DNA of 64,000 bases, taken from positions 62,001-126,000 of the forward strand of contig NZ_PDBX01000002.1 of the NCBI RefSeq assembly GCF_002564105.1, in the 5' to 3' direction. Shown in pieces: positions 1 to 8,652 of the stretch (position 1 is the first letter of the stretch; every line of letters begins with the position of its first letter). A program made the translations under genes and the position numbers. The stretch comes from Collimonas sp. PA-H2 (GTDB taxonomy: Bacteria; Pseudomonadota; Gammaproteobacteria; Burkholderiales; Burkholderiaceae_D). The notes beneath the pieces were generated by a model. That model made no database searches, was not told where the DNA came from, and saw nothing but the letters and a program-made list of their open reading frames with translations.

Positions 1-147
1 GGAATAGCCACATAAACATCGCGTCCGTAGAGTGAGAGGGTTCTACTGTACTGTAAAAAAAGCCACATTATTTTTTTCAGTAACAATAACACCCTCTCAT
101 TATCATATTTTAACAATACTGAACTATATGACTATTCCGGCCCTTGA

Positions 148-945
148 TCATCCCTTCCCTCTGCCGTGAAGGTCGCCGCGGCTGGGAGCAGATTGAGGGG
201 CCGCCAGGAAATTGGAAGGCTGATCCAGCATCAAATCCGCATGGTGTATCTCAAACATCAAGGAAAACAGTGGATGGGCGGCGGCGCTCCAGCGCGCTCT
301 GGCAGTCGCAACTTCAAACGCCATGACGCGGTGAGGCAGCATGCCGACGTGCTGCATGGGGATGAACTGGCCGCCGGCAAAGACATCTTGAAACAGCAAG
401 GCGTCATATTGCCGGTCCAGAGGCGAACGCGCTGTGATCACCATCCAGTCGATCTCGTTTTCGACACAGTACAGAAAATAGGCTTTAAACAACAAGGTTT
501 TCACCATCTTGCCGACCTGTCCGGGGGCTACGCCCAAACGTGTCGCCTCCGCCAGGCGCTGTCCCTGCAGCCACGCCGGCAAGGTCACCGAATGCTCCAG
601 CACCAGGGGCTGGTCATGGTTGGTCTGGATGCGCATCGTACCTAAAGACGAGCCGTCGAGCTTGGACTCCGCCAACAGGATGATCGTATCCTGAGCCAGG
701 TCTGCCGGTTCGAACCGCGACAGCTTACGCGCCAGTTCCGGCAAGTGGCGGCTATAGGCCGCATGCCGGATCCCTACCGCTTTCTGCAAAGCCTGTTCGT
801 CATTCACTATGCGGATAGTGAACGGCAAGCGCTGCTCGCGCAGCGCCGCCACTGCTGGGTTCGAGGACGAGGAAGATGACGGCGGCGGCGTGCTGCCGCC
901 GTCGGCGAGGTGGCCGGACGTGACGACTGTATGATCTTGTTTCAT
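148..945 (-). CDS. FeeM-like N-acyl amino acid synthase / GNAT acyltransferase
   Basis: A protein of about 265 residues resembling the FeeM/PEP-CTERM-associated N-acyltransferase group, which is related to autoinducer synthases and moves acyl chains from acyl-ACP to an amino group. After a Ser/Pro-rich N-terminus, the fold begins with an RIV-ND-x-A segment, followed by the family-like R(H/Y)AAY (about residues 60-64), an 'EATRLGV' strand and the 'LFKAYFLYCVEN' helix. I chose the ATG at 945 because GGAG lies 9 nt upstream; a longer reading to 999 has no such site. It is transcribed in the same direction as the liv genes but lies about 195 bp beyond livF, so it is probably a separate unit. The acyl substrate and acceptor cannot be read from sequence. 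Confidence 0.72.
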   Translation of the reverse strand: MKQDHTVVTSGHLADGGSTPPPSSSSSSNPAVAALREQRLPFTIRIVNDEQALQKAVGIRHAAYSRHLPELARKLSRFEPADLAQDTIILLAESKLDGSSLGTMRIQTNHDQPLVLEHSVTLPAWLQGQRLAEATRLGVAPGQVGKMVKTLLFKAYFLYCVENEIDWMVITARSPLDRQYDALLFQDVFAGGQFIPMQHVGMLPHRVMAFEVATARARWSAAAHPLFSLMFEIHHADLMLDQPSNFLAAPQSAPSRGDLHGRGKG

Positions 946-1139
946 GTTGAATGCTCCGAAATAGAAAACATGGTTGGCCGTTTTATGCGCGTATTGCATT
1001 ACGGTATTGCCAGATTCTCACGTTCGGCACACTGTAGAAAACTAAACCCTGTCCGCGTTTAAGCCATTAGTGGCATATAACTCACGCAAAATGACTACTC
1101 GCCAACATTAATTTCCGCACATCAACATACTGCACCGTT

Positions 1140-1865
1140 TCAGTGCTGAGAGCCGCCCAGATACGCCGCCTTGACCGCAGGATCGTTCTTCAGCTTCTCG
1201 GCCGGGCCATGCACGGAAATCCGCCCATTTTCCAGCACATAGCCGTAATCGGCGACATTCAGGGCGGCGGCGGCGAACTGCTCCACCAGCAGCATCGTCA
1301 CACCCTCCGCCTTGAGCCGGGAAATGATGCGAAACACTTCTTCCACCAGGATGGGCGCCAGCCCCATCGAAGGTTCGTCGAGCAGTATCACTTCAGGGTT
1401 GAGCATGACGGCGCGCGCCATCGCCAGCATCTGCTGTTCACCGCCGGACAAGGTGCCGGCCAGCTGGCCTTGGCGCTCTTTCAAACGCGGGAACAGTTCC
1501 AGCGCCCGCTCCAGATCGAGCTTGATATCGCCGCGCGGACGCATGCGGGTGAAGCGCGGAAAAGCGCCTAGCAGCAGGTTGTCGACCACGCTCATGGTGG
1601 CGAACACGCGACGCCCCTCAGGCGAATGGGCCAGGCCGGCGCGGGCGATCTTGTGCGACGGCAAACCGGTGACGTCGACCCCGGCCAGCGTCACGCAGCC
1701 GGACTTGGCCTTGATCATGCCGGAGATGGCGCGCATGGTGGTGGTCTTGCCGGCGCCGTTGGAGCCGATCAGGGTCACCACTTTGCCTTTCGGCACGTCC
1801 AGCGAAATACCGTGCAGCACTTCAACCTTGCCGTAAGCCGCATGCAAATTGGAAATCGAGAGCAT
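1140..1865 (-). CDS. livF: Branched-chain amino acid ABC transporter ATP-binding protein LivF
   Basis: One of two ATPases of a Liv-type (HAAT) uptake system, energising import on the cytoplasmic side of the membrane. Walker A GSNGAGKTT (about residues 35-43), signature LSGGEQQML and Walker B VILLDEPSMGL are all intact, and the length of about 241 residues is normal for LivF. The start at 1865 lies 1 nt after the stop of the upstream livM-livG gene (TTATAAGATG) and is preceded by GGGG, so it is translationally linked to it; the in-frame extension to 1916 would run inside livG. It is last in the order livK-livH-livMG-livF. Substrates could be branched-chain amino acids, urea or amides. Confidence 0.93.
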   Translation of the reverse strand: MLSISNLHAAYGKVEVLHGISLDVPKGKVVTLIGSNGAGKTTTMRAISGMIKAKSGCVTLAGVDVTGLPSHKIARAGLAHSPEGRRVFATMSVVDNLLLGAFPRFTRMRPRGDIKLDLERALELFPRLKERQGQLAGTLSGGEQQMLAMARAVMLNPEVILLDEPSMGLAPILVEEVFRIISRLKAEGVTMLLVEQFAAAALNVADYGYVLENGRISVHGPAEKLKNDPAVKAAYLGGSQH

Positions 1866-1866
1866 C

Positions 1867-3876
1867 TTATAACCCCGCTGGCTTGGAAGTGGATGGCACA
1901 CCGGCCTCGGCTGCAACTACAGCAGCAGCGCTGTCAGCGTCTTCGCCGGCGCTGCCACCGAGATAGGCTTCGATCACCTTGGCATCGCTTTGCACCGCCG
2001 CCGGCTTGCCTTCGGCGATTTTCTGACCGAAATCCAGCACTGTTACCGTATCGGAAATCGACATCACGACGTCCATGTGATGTTCGATCAGGATAATCGT
2101 GATGCCGTGCTGGCGGATCTTGTGGATGATCGCGATCAGCTCCTTGATGTCCGGCGCGGTCAGGCCGGCCGCCGGTTCATCCAGCAACAACAGTTCCGGA
2201 TTCAAGCCAAGCGCGCGGCCGATTTCCAGCAGGCGCTGCTTGCCGTAAGGCAGGTTGCGCGCCTCTTCGCCGGCCAATTCGCTGAGACCGACGAATTCCA
2301 GGATGCTGGCGGCGCGCTGCCGTGCCTGCTGCTCTTCGCGCCGGTAGCGCGGCGTGTGGAAGATCACGTCCAGCACATTGCTACGGAAGGTGTGATGCAG
2401 GCCGACCAGGACATTCTCGGTGGCGCTCATTTCGCCGAACAGTTGCACATTCTGGAAAGTGCGAGCGACGCCGCCCAGGGCAATCGCCGCCGGCGTGGTG
2501 CCGGAAATCGTCTTGCCGTTGAATTCCACCTTGCCGGCAGTCGGCTTGTAGATGCCGGTGAGGACGTTCATCAAGGTGCTCTTGCCGGAACCGTTCGGCC
2601 CGATCAGGCCATGCACGCTGCCTTTGACGATATCCAGGTTGACTTCATTCAAGGCCTTGAGGCCGCCGAACTGCATCAGGATTTTCCGGCCGCTAAGCAG
2701 CGTGCTGCCGACAGCGGCGCCGCCGACAGCTGGCCCCCAAGCCTGTCCAGGCTGGGCGGCAACGCTGACCGGCTGGTCGCTTGCCGCCGCTTTGTAGCCA
2801 AGGAGATTGCGAGCGAAGCCGACGATCCCGTCCTGCAGGTAATACACCACGAACAGCGTCATCACGCCGAAGATCGTCAGGCGCCAATCGGTGATGTTTT
2901 CCAGCCGATAGGAAAATATCGCCATGCCGACAGTCGCGGCCAGGGGCACCGCCAGTTCGCGCAAGGTTTTGCGTTTTTTCCATAGCAGGAAGGCGCTTGC
3001 CAGCACGCCGATCACGGCCGCCGCCGTAGCGATCTGGCGGAACAGTTCGATATCAGCCAGCAGACTCGGCAGCATGACCACGATCAGCGCGCCCAGCAGC
3101 GAACCGATGCGGCTCTTGCGCCCCCCCATGATCACCGCCAGCAGGAACAGGATGGTCAGCTCGAAGTTGTAGGTGTTCGGCGAGATATATTCTTCCGAAT
3201 AGGCATACAGGCTGCCAGCCAGGCCGGCCAGCGCGGCGCTGATCACGAACGCGATCACTTTGTAGCGGTACACTGAGACGCCCATGCAGTCCGACGCAAT
3301 CGGGCTATCGCGCAGCGCCTGGAAGGCGCGCCCGAGATACGATTTGACGATACGGTGGACCACGATCAGCGACAGCACCATCAAGGCCGCCACCAGGTAG
3401 AAGTAACCGACTTCGCTGAGACGGTGGCCGAAGAACTCCGGCTTGGTCAGCTTGATCCCCATCGGTCCGTCTGTCAGGAAACTCATTTCATTGATCAGGA
3501 TCTGGATGATGGTGCCGAACGCTAGCGTCACCATGGCCAGGTAAGGCCCGGTCACGCGCAGCGCCGGCAAGGCCAGGATGGCGCCGAACAAGGCGGTCAC
3601 CGCCAGGCTGGCCGGGGCGGCGATCAGGAACGGCCAGCCCAGCTTGAACACCAGCACGCCGGTGGTATAGGAACCGATGCCGAACAGGCCGGCATGGCCC
3701 AGCGACACCTGGCCGGTATAGCCGACCACGATATCCAGACCGAACAGCAGGATGGCGTAAATCAGGATGGTTTCCGCCAGGTGGATGTAATACGGATTCG
3801 GGATAACTTGCGGAAACGCCAGCAGCAGCAAGATGCCGGCTATCGACAGTGCGAATAACTTTTTACTCATCTTCAC
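1867..3876 (-). CDS. livM-livG: Fused ABC permease-ATPase, LivM-LivG
   Basis: A 669-residue fusion of two subunits usually encoded separately. Residues about 10-295 are a LivM permease with multiple membrane segments, including the conserved 'GYTGQVSLGHAGLFGIG' start. Residues about 308-350 add two further hydrophobic segments that a plain LivM lacks. After an Ala/Gly/Pro-rich linker (about 362-392), a LivG ATPase begins: Walker A GPNGSGKST at 426-434, a degenerate signature LPYGKQRLLEI near 542, and Walker B LLLLDEP at 562-568. The C-terminus has an Ala-rich tail of about 25 residues. The gene overlaps the 3' end of livH by 4 nt. Such LivM-LivG fusions are known in Burkholderiales; the reading frame is uninterrupted, so it is not a frameshift artefact. 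Confidence 0.93.
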   Translation of the reverse strand: MKMSKKLFALSIAGILLLLAFPQVIPNPYYIHLAETILIYAILLFGLDIVVGYTGQVSLGHAGLFGIGSYTTGVLVFKLGWPFLIAAPASLAVTALFGAILALPALRVTGPYLAMVTLAFGTIIQILINEMSFLTDGPMGIKLTKPEFFGHRLSEVGYFYLVAALMVLSLIVVHRIVKSYLGRAFQALRDSPIASDCMGVSVYRYKVIAFVISAALAGLAGSLYAYSEEYISPNTYNFELTILFLLAVIMGGRKSRIGSLLGALIVVMLPSLLADIELFRQIATAAAVIGVLASAFLLWKKRKTLRELAVPLAATVGMAIFSYRLENITDWRLTIFGVMTLFVVYYLQDGIVGFARNLLGYKAAASDQPVSVAAQPGQAWGPAVGGAAVGSTLLSGRKILMQFGGLKALNEVNLDIVKGSVHGLIGPNGSGKSTLMNVLTGIYKPTAGKVEFNGKTISGTTPAAIALGGVARTFQNVQLFGEMSATENVLVGLHHTFRSNVLDVIFHTPRYRREEQQARQRAASILEFVGLSELAGEEARNLPYGKQRLLEIGRALGLNPELLLLDEPAAGLTAPDIKELIAIIHKIRQHGITIILIEHHMDVVMSISDTVTVLDFGQKIAEGKPAAVQSDAKVIEAYLGGSAGEDADSAAAVVAAEAGVPSTSKPAGL

Positions 3877-4763
3877 ACCTTCTTGATGGCAGTCTTGCCG
3901 AACAGGCCGGCCGGTTTGATCGCCAGCACCAGCAACAGCAGCACCAGACCCGGCACTTCCTTGTAGCCGGTGGAAATATAAAATCCGGTCAGGGTCTCGG
4001 CAACGCCCAGGATCAGGCCGCCGACAATCGCCCCCATGCCGGATGTGAGGCCGCCGATGATCGCCACCGCGAATGCCTTGAGGCCGAGCGAAGTGCCCAT
4101 GGTTGCTCCGGTCAGCGTCAGCGGCGCCACCAGCACGCCGGCAAAAGCCGCCGTGGCCGACGACAGCGCATAGGAAAACGTGATCACCATACTGGTGTTG
4201 ATGCCCATCAGGCCAGCCGCATCGCGGTCGTTCGAGGTGGCCACCACCGCCTTGCCGTAAATCGATTTGCGATTGAACATTTCCACCGCCAGCATCATCG
4301 CCAGCGCGCCCAGCACCACCACGATCTGCATCGGCTGCACATTGGCGCCGAACACCTGGAACGGCGTCGCCGACAGCGGCGTGGGAAAGGTCAGGTCGTC
4401 CTTGCCCCAGATGTTTTCCGCGACATTCTTGAAGATGATCGCCAACGCAATGGTCGACATGATCCAGCCGAATTCAGATTTGATCTTGAGCGCAGGCCGC
4501 ACGCCTATCCATTCCACCACCACGCCTTGCAGCGCGCCGAACACGATCACCACCGGAATCATCAGCCAGTAGTTCAGATAGGGGCCGCCGTGGATGTTGC
4601 CAACCAGGCTGAGGCCGACCAGCGCGCCCAGCATCAAGGCTTCACCCTGGCCGAAATTAAGGGTGCCGGAAGTGGCGAAGGTGAGTTGATAACCGAATGC
4701 GATGACCGCGTAGATCATGCCAAGCGCGATACCGCTGAAGACCAGTTGCAGCAGGATTTCCAT
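3873..4763 (-). CDS. livH: Branched-chain amino acid ABC transporter permease LivH
   Basis: Integral inner-membrane permease of about 296 residues, partner of the LivM half of the downstream fusion. It starts with the typical LivH sequence MEILLQLVFSGIALGMIYAV, and the internal 'GTLNFGQGEALMLGA' and 'DRDAAGLMGIN' are characteristic of the family. I place the start at 4763. An in-frame extension to 4895 adds 44 residues of non-membrane sequence typical of read-through of an intergenic region. It lies about 186 bp downstream of the binding-protein gene and overlaps the next gene by 4 nt, which indicates translational coupling. Confidence 0.92.
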   Translation of the reverse strand: MEILLQLVFSGIALGMIYAVIAFGYQLTFATSGTLNFGQGEALMLGALVGLSLVGNIHGGPYLNYWLMIPVVIVFGALQGVVVEWIGVRPALKIKSEFGWIMSTIALAIIFKNVAENIWGKDDLTFPTPLSATPFQVFGANVQPMQIVVVLGALAMMLAVEMFNRKSIYGKAVVATSNDRDAAGLMGINTSMVITFSYALSSATAAFAGVLVAPLTLTGATMGTSLGLKAFAVAIIGGLTSGMGAIVGGLILGVAETLTGFYISTGYKEVPGLVLLLLVLAIKPAGLFGKTAIKKV

Positions 4764-4949
4764 GATGTATATCCAAGAGACATCGCCGGGGAGCGACGCA
4801 GGTAAAGGCGTAAGCGACAATCGCAGTATGGCAGAAACAATAGTTGCGACAACAGCGTCAGACGCAGAAAATCCGGCGCACAGGCCGGATCGCAAGCGCA
4901 GTCAAACAGATTGCGGCCGGCCTTTGCTGCTGCCGAGGCCGGCCTGCTA

Positions 4950-6107
4950 TCACTTGGCCAGGACTACGCGGCCACCCTTCACTTCGCCGATCACCACCAT
5001 GTTCGGCTTGATCGCCTCATGATCATCATGGGTGTAAGGCTTGGTATAGCTGGTCACCACGCCGTCGACCGTACCGTTCAGGTTTTCCAGCGCCTCCCTG
5101 ACCTTGACGCCGTCAGTGCTGCCGGCCTGCTTGATGGCAGCCGCCAGCAGATAGACCGAGTCATAGCCCTGGGCCGCGGAGACCGGGGACGGCATGCGAT
5201 CGATCTTGTAGGCTTTCTGATAGGCCTCGATGAAGGCCTTGCGCTTAGGCGAGCTTGGATCCTGGATGAAGGTTTGCGGCATGCGCGCGCCGTCGCCGTT
5301 CTTGCCGGCGTTATCGATGAAGTTCCCCATCGACAAAGTCCAGCTGCCGATGATAGGTACTTTCCAGTTGAGTTTTTCCATGCCGTTGGCAATCTGCGCC
5401 AGCTCAGGGCCGATGCCGTAGGTCAGCACCACTTCCGCGCCGCCCTGCTTGGCTTTCAGCAGCTGCGCCGTCATGTCGACGTCTTTCAGGTTGTATTTTT
5501 CAACTGCGACCGGCTTGATCCCCTTGGCAGCCAGGGCGCGCTCCAGGTCTTCGCGGCCGAGCTGGCCGTAGTTGGTGGAATCCGCCAGGATCGCTACCTT
5601 GGTATGTTTCTGCCGCACTACCGCTTCGTCGACGATCATTGCCGACTGGATGGTGTCGTTGGCAGCGTTACGGAAAACGTAGTTATCCTTGTTGTCCGGC
5701 CCGACGAACTGCTTGGTGACGATGCTGCCGGTGGCGACATTGTTCATGACCGGAATCTTGGCTTCCTGGTAGAAGCGCTGCGACGCCAGGGCGACGCCGG
5801 TATTGATGAAGCCGACCGTGCCGACCACTTTTTCCTTGTTGATCAGTTCCTGAGCAACCTGCACTCCGCGTTCATTCTTCGCTTCATCGTCGCGCTCGAC
5901 CAGTTGCAGCTGACGCCCCAGCACGCCGCCATGCGCATTGATGTCGGCTACCGCCAGCTTGACGCCGTCGCGCATGGAAACACCCATCGGCGCGGAACCG
6001 CCGGTGAAAGGACCGCTCACACCAATCTTGATTGGTTCCGCTGCCATGCCGGCCAGCGACCAGCTTATCAGCGCTGCCGCCACACACGCTTTGCTTATGG
6101 TGTTCAT
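4950..6107 (-). CDS. livK: Periplasmic branched-chain amino acid-binding protein
   Basis: A 385-residue type I periplasmic binding protein that captures the ligand and delivers it to LivH/LivM. A Sec signal peptide (about residues 1-22, ending AGMAA) precedes 'EPIKIGVSGPFTGGSAP', the usual start of the mature Liv/amide-binding fold; 'ADSTNYGQLGREDLE' and 'QGYDSVYLLAAAIKQAG' are further family signatures. GAGGAG sits 7 nt before the ATG. It is the first gene of the liv operon and is probably the most strongly expressed. Ligand specificity (Leu/Ile/Val, other amino acids or amides) cannot be fixed from sequence. Confidence 0.92.
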   Translation of the reverse strand: MNTISKACVAAALISWSLAGMAAEPIKIGVSGPFTGGSAPMGVSMRDGVKLAVADINAHGGVLGRQLQLVERDDEAKNERGVQVAQELINKEKVVGTVGFINTGVALASQRFYQEAKIPVMNNVATGSIVTKQFVGPDNKDNYVFRNAANDTIQSAMIVDEAVVRQKHTKVAILADSTNYGQLGREDLERALAAKGIKPVAVEKYNLKDVDMTAQLLKAKQGGAEVVLTYGIGPELAQIANGMEKLNWKVPIIGSWTLSMGNFIDNAGKNGDGARMPQTFIQDPSSPKRKAFIEAYQKAYKIDRMPSPVSAAQGYDSVYLLAAAIKQAGSTDGVKVREALENLNGTVDGVVTSYTKPYTHDDHEAIKPNMVVIGEVKGGRVVLAK

Positions 6108-6361
6108 GCTTTCTCCTCTGTATTTTTTATAAGATAAGTACCGGCATGCACAAATACCGAAGTACTCGATTAACGTAAAACCTCACCCAGCTTACTGTAA
6201 AAAAATGTTATCTGTATACAGCAGACTTCTCCAGCATTTCAGGCCACCCTTACAGCTTCCTGACAGCGGCCTTCCTTTACGTTCTTATGGAAAATATATA
6301 GAGTATGTCGCGCGGCGCATCTACCCGCATTACAGCGTGCTATTTGCGTTTGCTACAGACG
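6108..6361. other. Intergenic region upstream of liv operon
   Basis: An AT-rich stretch between livK (transcribed leftwards) and the cold-shock gene terminator. It must hold the liv promoter, but I cannot assign -35/-10 boxes with confidence. I see no gene; short open frames here lack ribosome-binding sites and family resemblance. Confidence 0.5.
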
Positions 6362-6391
6362 AAAAAAATCCCCGGCGAACCGGGGATTTTT
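6362..6391 (-). terminator. Rho-independent terminator of the cold-shock gene
   Basis: Perfect 8-bp GC-rich stem ATCCCCGG/CCGGGGAT with a four-base loop, flanked by A7 on the left and T5 on the right, so it can act in both directions. It lies about 27 bp after the cold-shock stop codon. Confidence 0.9.
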
Positions 6392-6418
6392 GCGATGCTG
6401 ATTCAGCGACTAATTAAA

Positions 6419-6622
6419 TTAGATAGCTTGAATGTTCGAAGCTTGCTTACCCTTTGGGCCAGCAGTAACTTCGAAAGAAACACGTTGGTTCTCTTGCAGC
6501 GACTTGAAGCCGGAAGAATTGATTGCGGAGAAGTGCGCGAACAGATCTTCACCACCTTCGTCAGGAGTAATAAAACCAAAACCCTTCGAATCATTGAACC
6601 ACTTTACGATACCAGTTGCCAT
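6419..6622 (-). CDS. Cold-shock protein, CspA family
   Basis: A 67-residue single cold-shock domain that binds single-stranded RNA/DNA and melts mRNA structure. Both RNA-binding motifs are present: RNP1 KGFGFI (residues 14-19) and RNP2 DLFAHF (about 27-32). The start '[18 protein letters not shown]' is the classic betaproteobacterial form, and AGGAAA precedes the ATG. It is monocistronic with its own terminator and has a gene-free upstream stretch, which could be the long structured leader seen in cold-inducible csp genes. Whether this copy is cold-induced is unknown. Confidence 0.97.
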   Translation of the reverse strand: MATGIVKWFNDSKGFGFITPDEGGEDLFAHFSAINSSGFKSLQENQRVSFEVTAGPKGKQASNIQAI

Positions 6623-6969
6623 TACATTTCCTATTTCAGTTAAGTTGGGCTGTCGCCCGTTAGATCGTTTGAAGCAAGAAAGAAATGACAGACTAATACT
6701 GCACTACTAGCTCGAATCTTAAACGATGTGCCATTATAACCGATAATTTTATTAAAAGCACCGGCCGGGTAAATAAATATTGCATCGGGAGAAAGAGTTG
6801 CCTTTTCGACTGCCCGCCACCGCCTTCTGCTCCCCTTCAGCCGCTGCTTCTGCGCAAAGCGTATATAACTAAAAGACATAACAAAAAGAAATTATTGTGT
6901 TTTGATAATTATATGCCCAGTCATAGAATAGGCTCAGTCTTATTTACCTCACACCGATTGGGAGATCGC
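6623..6969. other. Divergent intergenic region, csp leader and solute-binding protein promoter
   Basis: AT-rich gene-free region between the divergent cold-shock and peptide-binding-protein genes. It probably contains the csp 5' untranslated leader and both promoters. A 79-codon open frame on the minus strand (6640-6879) has no family resemblance and lies where the leader is expected, so I do not call it a gene. Confidence 0.5.
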
Positions 6970-8553
6970 ATGTTTCAGCTTTCCAGAAAGAAAGTACTTG
7001 TCCTGGCTTTCGCCGGCCTTAGCGCCCTGGCCTCTTTGAGCCCCGCAGCCAGCTACGCCGCAGATCTGAAGATCGGATTATATGCCGATGTCTCCACCCT
7101 GGATCCGCATTTCAACAATATCGCGCCGAATATCTCGCTTTCTTCGCATCTTTTCGATGCCCTGGTGAATGTCGATGCCAACGGCCAGCTGATTCCCGGC
7201 TTGGCGACATCCTGGAAAGCCATCGATCCGCTGACCTGGGAATTCAAGCTGCGGCATGGCGTCAAGTTCAGCGACGGCTCCGAACTCACCGCGGAAGATG
7301 TTGTATTTTCGCTGGACCGCCCCGCCACCCTGACCACCAGCCCCGGCCCGTTCACCAGCTACACCAAGCAGATTATCGGCAAGCAAGTGGTCGATCCGTA
7401 TACAGTGCGCCTGAAAACCGCCACTCCGTACGGCCCGCTGGCGCTGGATGTCAGCACGATTTTCATCGTTTCCAAGAAAGCCGCGCAAAACGCCACGACC
7501 GAAGACTTCAACAGCGGCAAGGCGCTGGTCGGCACCGGCCCCTTCAAATTCGCCAGCTTCAAGCGCGGCGACAGTATCGAGCTGGTGCGCAACGATGCCT
7601 ACTGGGGCGAGAAACCGGCCTGGGACAAAGTCACTTTCCGCATCCTGACCTCTGACGGCGCCCGCCTGGCCGCCCTGCTGGCGGGTGAAGTCGACGCTAT
7701 CGAAAACGTGCCGCCGGCCGACCTGGCCAAGCTGAAGACCAATCCGAAATTCACGCTGGCGCAAAAGATCTCTTGGCGCACCATTTTCTGGACCCTGGAC
7801 CAGTCGCGCGACAAGTCGCCCGATATCACCGACAAAAACGGCAAGCCGCTCGACAAGAATCCTTTGAAAGACGTGCGAGTACGACAGGCGATTTCCAAGG
7901 CCATCAACCGCCAGGCATTGGTCGAGCGCACGCTGGAAGGATTGGCAGTGCCGGCCTCGAACATCATCGCGCCCGGCATCCTGGGTTATGCCGATACGCT
8001 GAAAGTGGAAAAATACGATCCTGAAGGCGCCAAGAAGCTGCTGGCTGCGGCCGGCTATCCGAACGGCTTCGGCATCACGCTGCATGGCCCCAACAATCGC
8101 TACATCAACGATGAGCGCGTGGTGCAGACGGTGGCGCAATTCCTCAACCGGGTCGGCATCCAGGCCAAGGTCGAAACGCTGCCGCTGGCAGTCTATTTCG
8201 GCAAGGCGCGCGCCGGCGAATATAGCGCGGCTTTGCTGGGCTGGGGCACGCTGGCTGGCGATTTTGGCTTGCGCACCCTGCTCGGCACCACCAATCCGGA
8301 CACCGGCTGGGGTTCCTGGAACTGGGGCAAATACAGCAATCCGAAACTCGACCAGCTGGTGCAATCCTCGCTGGCCTCGGTCGATCAAAAACAGCGCCAG
8401 GACTTTGCCCGTCAGGGTGCGGTAGTTGCCCTCAGCGACTACGCCGTGATTCCGCTCTATCATCAATACGCCACCTGGGCGCTGCGCAAAGGCTTGAAGT
8501 ACACGCCGCGCACGGATGAATTCACCTTTGCCTATCAGTTCCGTCCCGAATAG
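6970..8553 (+). CDS. ABC transporter substrate-binding protein, family 5 (peptide/nickel type)
   Basis: A 527-residue SBP_bac_5 protein, the periplasmic receptor class for dipeptides, oligopeptides, nickel or opine-like ligands. A signal peptide (about residues 1-27, ending ASYAA) precedes 'DLKIGLYADVSTLDPHFNN', the canonical start of the mature fold; 'LVGTGPFKFASFKRGDSIELVRNDAYWG' is the family core motif. The ATG at 6970 follows GGAG at 9 nt spacing; an extension to 6895 is unsupported. No permease or ATPase genes adjoin it, so it must work with a transporter encoded elsewhere. A strong terminator follows directly, so it is monocistronic. Confidence 0.93.
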   Translation: MFQLSRKKVLVLAFAGLSALASLSPAASYAADLKIGLYADVSTLDPHFNNIAPNISLSSHLFDALVNVDANGQLIPGLATSWKAIDPLTWEFKLRHGVKFSDGSELTAEDVVFSLDRPATLTTSPGPFTSYTKQIIGKQVVDPYTVRLKTATPYGPLALDVSTIFIVSKKAAQNATTEDFNSGKALVGTGPFKFASFKRGDSIELVRNDAYWGEKPAWDKVTFRILTSDGARLAALLAGEVDAIENVPPADLAKLKTNPKFTLAQKISWRTIFWTLDQSRDKSPDITDKNGKPLDKNPLKDVRVRQAISKAINRQALVERTLEGLAVPASNIIAPGILGYADTLKVEKYDPEGAKKLLAAAGYPNGFGITLHGPNNRYINDERVVQTVAQFLNRVGIQAKVETLPLAVYFGKARAGEYSAALLGWGTLAGDFGLRTLLGTTNPDTGWGSWNWGKYSNPKLDQLVQSSLASVDQKQRQDFARQGAVVALSDYAVIPLYHQYATWALRKGLKYTPRTDEFTFAYQFRPE

Positions 8554-8565
8554 CCGACATGCTAC

Positions 8566-8596
8566 AAAAAAGCCGCTGAAGTTAGCGGCTTTTTTT
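8566..8596 (+). terminator. Rho-independent terminator after the peptide-binding protein
   Basis: Stem AAAAAAGCCGCT/AGCGGCTTTTTT with a six-base loop, followed by T7, 12 nt after the stop codon. Confidence 0.93.
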
Positions 8597-8652
8597 ATCG
8601 GATCGGCATATCCTATGGCCTCGCCCTGATTCCCCGACTCCGCCCCCGCACA

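Noticed and set aside
6640-6879. 79-codon minus-strand frame upstream of the cold-shock gene
   Set aside because: Lies in the expected csp leader, has no ribosome site and no similarity I recognise.
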